Positions 62,116 through 64,000 of a stretch of DNA of 64,000 nt are shown here, piece after piece. A program made the position numbers and the translations under genes. The stretch spans positions 124,001 through 188,000 of the forward strand of contig CAYGSD010000006.1 of assembly GCA_964352625.1 (NCBI GenBank), read 5' to 3'. Under the pieces are notes generated by a model. That model searched no databases. It was not told where the DNA came from and saw only the letters and a list, made by a program, of their open reading frames with translations. Source of the stretch: JAAEPI01 sp964352625. GTDB taxonomy: Bacteria > Bacteroidota > Bacteroidia > Cytophagales > Cyclobacteriaceae. The stretch's first letter is position 1; every line of letters starts with the position of its first letter.

Positions 62116-63060
62116 TTAGGCGTACGCCCCCATACCGCTGAATTTTTCTATGCGATCAGAGATTCGCTTGTCAATTGTCTCGTTTTGCAATTCTTTGAGC
62201 GTGCTTAGAATCACTTTTTTGAGTTCCTTGGCTGCCTTGGGCATGTCCGTGTGCGCACCCCCAAGAGGTTCCTTTATCACGCCATCTATCAGTCTATTTT
62301 CTAACATATCCTTGGCGGTCAACTTTAGAGCCTCTGCGGCCTGCTCTTTATAATCCCAGCTTCTCCAAAGTATTGAAGAACAAGACTCTGGAGAAATGAC
62401 CGAATACCATGTATTCTCCATCATAAGCACCCTATCCCCTATTGCTATTCCCAATGCACCACCAGACGCTCCTTCTCCAATGATGATACAAATCACAGGC
62501 ACTTTCAGCATAAACATCTCCTTAAGGTTTCTTGCAATTGCTTCGCCTTGGCCCCTCTCCTCTGCTTCCAAACCAGGAAATGCTCCTGGGGTATCAATCA
62601 ATGTCACTATTGGCTTATTAAACTTCTCGGCCATTTTCATCAAACGAAGAGCCTTTCTATAACCTTCCGGATTAGCCATACCAAAGTTTCTCATCTGTCT
62701 TTGCTTGGTATTCCTCCCCTTTTGCTGACCAATCAACATTACTGTTTGAGAACCAATCTTTCCGAAACCCCCAATCATTGCTTTATCGTCCTTGACTGAT
62801 CTATCTCCATGAAGCTCCACAAAATCGCTTGTCATTTCATAGATATAGTCAAGAGCATATGGTCGCTCCGGATGCCTTGAGAGTTGTACTCTCTGCCATC
62901 TTGTGAGATTTTCAAAAGTTTCCTTCTTAAGTTTTTGAATTTTTGATTCGAGTTGTTTGATGGCGTCAGAAACGTCCACATCACTTTGTTTGGCCAAATC
63001 CTTCATATCTGAAAGTTTAGCTTCCAGTTCCGATATCGGCTTCTCAAATTCTAGCTCCAT
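62116..63060 (-). CDS. accA: Acetyl-CoA carboxylase carboxyltransferase subunit alpha
   Basis: A 314-residue AccA of standard length with N-terminal helices (E-L-E-A-K-L), H-P-E-R-P-Y-A-L-D-Y, G-E-G-A-S-G-G-A and S-P-E-S-C-S-S-I-L-W. It transfers the carboxyl group to acetyl-CoA. Promoter -7 box at 63094-63101. Confidence 0.95.
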   Translation of the reverse strand: MELEFEKPISELEAKLSDMKDLAKQSDVDVSDAIKQLESKIQKLKKETFENLTRWQRVQLSRHPERPYALDYIYEMTSDFVELHGDRSVKDDKAMIGGFGKIGSQTVMLIGQQKGRNTKQRQMRNFGMANPEGYRKALRLMKMAEKFNKPIVTLIDTPGAFPGLEAEERGQGEAIARNLKEMFMLKVPVICIIIGEGASGGALGIAIGDRVLMMENTWYSVISPESCSSILWRSWDYKEQAAEALKLTAKDMLENRLIDGVIKEPLGGAHTDMPKAAKELKKVILSTLKELQNETIDKRISDRIEKFSGMGAYA

Positions 63061-63093
63061 AAGGTCCTTAATTGATTTATTTTATCAAGTGTT

Positions 63094-63101
63094 CAAATTT
63101 A
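63094..63101 (-). promoter_or_regulatory. -7 box TAAATTTG of accA
   Basis: Exact TAnnTTTG on the minus strand, 33 bases before the accA ATG. It is identical to the tRNA-Asp -7 box on the other strand. Confidence 0.55.
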
Positions 63102-63125
63102 TAGAGAATTAAAGGAAAACAGACC

Positions 63126-63156
63126 TTGCATATGAAAATGGGTCGTCTTAAATTTG
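63126..63156 (+). promoter_or_regulatory. tRNA-Asp promoter (TTG-N20-TAAATTTG)
   Basis: TTG at 63126-63128 and TAAATTTG at 63149-63156 match the Bacteroidota -33/-7 pattern with the usual spacing; the tRNA begins 21 bases after the -7 box. Confidence 0.7.
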
Positions 63157-63176
63157 CGTCGCTTTTGAAGCAAAAA

Positions 63177-63250
63177 GGTTTGGTAGTTCAGTTGGTTAGA
63201 ATGCCTGCCTGTCACGCAGGAGGTCGCGAGTTCGAGTCTCGTCCAGACCG
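63177..63250 (+). tRNA. tRNA-Asp (anticodon GTC)
   Basis: 74-base cloverleaf: acceptor GGTTTGG/CCAGACC (one G-U pair), discriminator G, D arm with AGTTGGTTAG, anticodon stem CCTGC/GCAGG with loop containing GTC, and T arm GAGTTCGAGTCTC. CCA is not encoded. Confidence 0.95.
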
Positions 63251-63260
63251 CTTTAAAGTC

Positions 63261-63294
63261 AAGCACTTACGTTAATTCGTAAGTGCTTTTTTTG
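63261..63294 (+). terminator. Rho-independent terminator after tRNA-Asp
   Basis: 11-bp perfect stem AAGCACTTACG/CGTAAGTGCTT with a 6-base loop and a T run, 10 bases after the tRNA. Confidence 0.9.
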
Positions 63295-63545
63295 TTTTAG
63301 AATATTAAGTTTATTTTCAAAAGGAGCTACTCAAGTAAAGTCTGATGCTTCCAAATAATGGGAATACTTTAAAATAGGATTTTTATTATCCCAAAATTTC
63401 CAACCTCTCTTCCTAACCCCAATTCTGCTAATCACTGGGATAAGAAGTGCAGAATAATATTTATATAAATATTTTAATATTTTTTTTAACTATTATAATT
63501 TTTTTGCGTTTAATTGCTATATATGTTCAATTAAATCTTAAAATA

Positions 63546-63710
63546 ATGATAGAATTTTTTAGAGGGATACTTTTTAAAGACACCCCAAAACTACGAATTG
63601 AAAAGACCGAAGATGGTCAATGGATGTTTACCAGAAAATTTAAGATTCTGTACATAGGCACTAAGGAAATGTGCAAAAAATACATGAAGCAACAACTTTC
63701 TATTACTTAA
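63546..63710 (+). CDS. Small AT-rich ORF of unknown function
   Basis: 54 residues from ATG 63546 (M-I-E-F-F-R-G-I-L-F-K), a basic peptide with W-M-F-T-R-K-F-K and a C-terminal helix. The frame opens as far as GTG 63447, which would add a hydrophobic helix of about 20 residues; either start is possible. No family recognised. It is bounded by the tRNA terminator and a perfect palindrome, so it may be an acquired fragment. Confidence 0.4.
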   Translation: MIEFFRGILFKDTPKLRIEKTEDGQWMFTRKFKILYIGTKEMCKKYMKQQLSIT

Positions 63711-63738
63711 TGATGTCATGCATTTGCATGACATCATT
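63709..63738. terminator. Perfect 30-bp palindrome between the small ORF and the RND gene
   Basis: Arms AATGATGTCATGCA and TGCATGACATCATT with 2 bases between, overlapping the stop codons of both convergent genes. Probably a shared terminator, although no T run of more than two follows; a protein-binding site is the alternative. Confidence 0.55.
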
Positions 63739-64000
63739 ATTGAAAATCTTCTTCATTGATAACCCTATTTTCCTTACTCGCTAGGTAGGTGTAAAGTGCA
63801 GGAATCACATACAAAGTGAGCACCAATGAGAGTAACAGTCCGCCTATAATTGCTCGCCCCATGGGGATTCTACTTGTCGACGAATCGCCAAGAGCCAGAG
63901 CTATCGGCAGGGCACCCAAAACGGTGGACAGACTGGTCATAAGAATTGGTCTAAAACGCTGAGAGGCCGCCTCAGTTGCCGCTTCTCTCAAGGTCATCCC
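63737..64000 (-). CDS. RND-family efflux transporter, C-terminal part (runs off the window)
   Basis: The last 87 codons are present. R-F-R-P-I-L-M-T-S-L-S-T-V-L-G-A-L-P near the window edge is the AcrB-family TM11-12 region, followed by G-R-A-I-I-G-G-L-L-L-S-L-V-L-T-L-Y-V-I-P-A-L-Y. A hydrophobe-amphiphile type pump or a heavy-metal relative; substrate unknown. Confidence 0.88.
   Translation of the reverse strand, partial: GMTLREAATEAASQRFRPILMTSLSTVLGALPIALALGDSSTSRIPMGRAIIGGLLLSLVLTLYVIPALYTYLASKENRVINEEDFQ

Noticed and set aside
1..64000. CRISPR arrays, prophage or complete insertion sequences
   Set aside because: No regularly spaced repeats, phage structural genes, integrases or transposases were seen.

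Overview
The window reads as chromosome of a member of the Bacteroidota, most likely a marine Cytophagales-type bacterium. The evidence is: a fused CcoN-CcoO oxidase subunit, a FecR/ECF-sigma/STN cascade, the 'putative porin' family, MiaE, a lysine-rich small protein of Bacteroidota type, TAnnTTTG-type -7 promoter boxes, and few Shine-Dalgarno sequences. Genus cannot be told. Coding density is high, many genes overlap by 1-4 bases, and there is one tRNA, no rRNA, no CRISPR array and no complete insertion sequence.

Layout. 1-2.7 kb: end of a sugar-nucleotide gene (probably a UDP-GlcNAc 2-epimerase), then an MBOAT O-acyltransferase and an AlgJ/AlgX-like partner for polysaccharide O-acetylation. 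2.7-7.6 kb: a mutagenesis cassette (DnaE2-like polymerase, Y-family polymerase and a divergent self-cleaving S24 repressor) with a palindromic operator between them. 7.7-9.9 kb: an M50-like peptidase with TPRs, then an ArsR regulator and an AHSA1/SRPBCC protein behind two operators. 10-13.9 kb: a two-gene operon of a 977-residue coiled-coil/degenerate P-loop ATPase and an MscS channel, function unknown.

14.5-30.1 kb is a microaerobic respiration region: a PAS histidine kinase and a response regulator whose output is a CRP/FNR-type DNA-binding module, a divergent universal stress protein plus CcoI copper ATPase, and the operon ccoS-ccoNO-ccoQ-ccoP-ccoG-ccoH-safE. Three intergenic palindromes of the form yTGAy-N4-rTCAG lie upstream of usp, of the cco operon and of a small membrane protein gene, and suggest one regulon. 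Set between these are an acyltransferase gene flanked by a duplicated 3' end of a nucleoid-associated-protein gene, and an AT-rich stand-alone cyanophycin-synthetase-like ATP-grasp gene.

30.1-40.5 kb: a phosphatase, a GIY-YIG-like protein, a serine hydrolase lipoprotein, then menaquinone genes menI-menF-menD and menE, separated by an oppositely oriented sigma-STN-FecR module. 40.5-52.3 kb: radical SAM protein, rhomboid protease, TerB-like protein, a run parE-membrane protein-parC-trmH-sanA-endonuclease/phosphatase family gene, a sterol-desaturase family enzyme and a lipoprotein. 52.3-64 kb: apt, a conserved exported protein, a PurF-like amidotransferase, miaE, a porin, lpxK, a Nif3 protein, a zinc-ribbon coiled-coil protein, an acyltransferase, accA, tRNA-Asp, a tiny ORF and the tail of an RND efflux pump.
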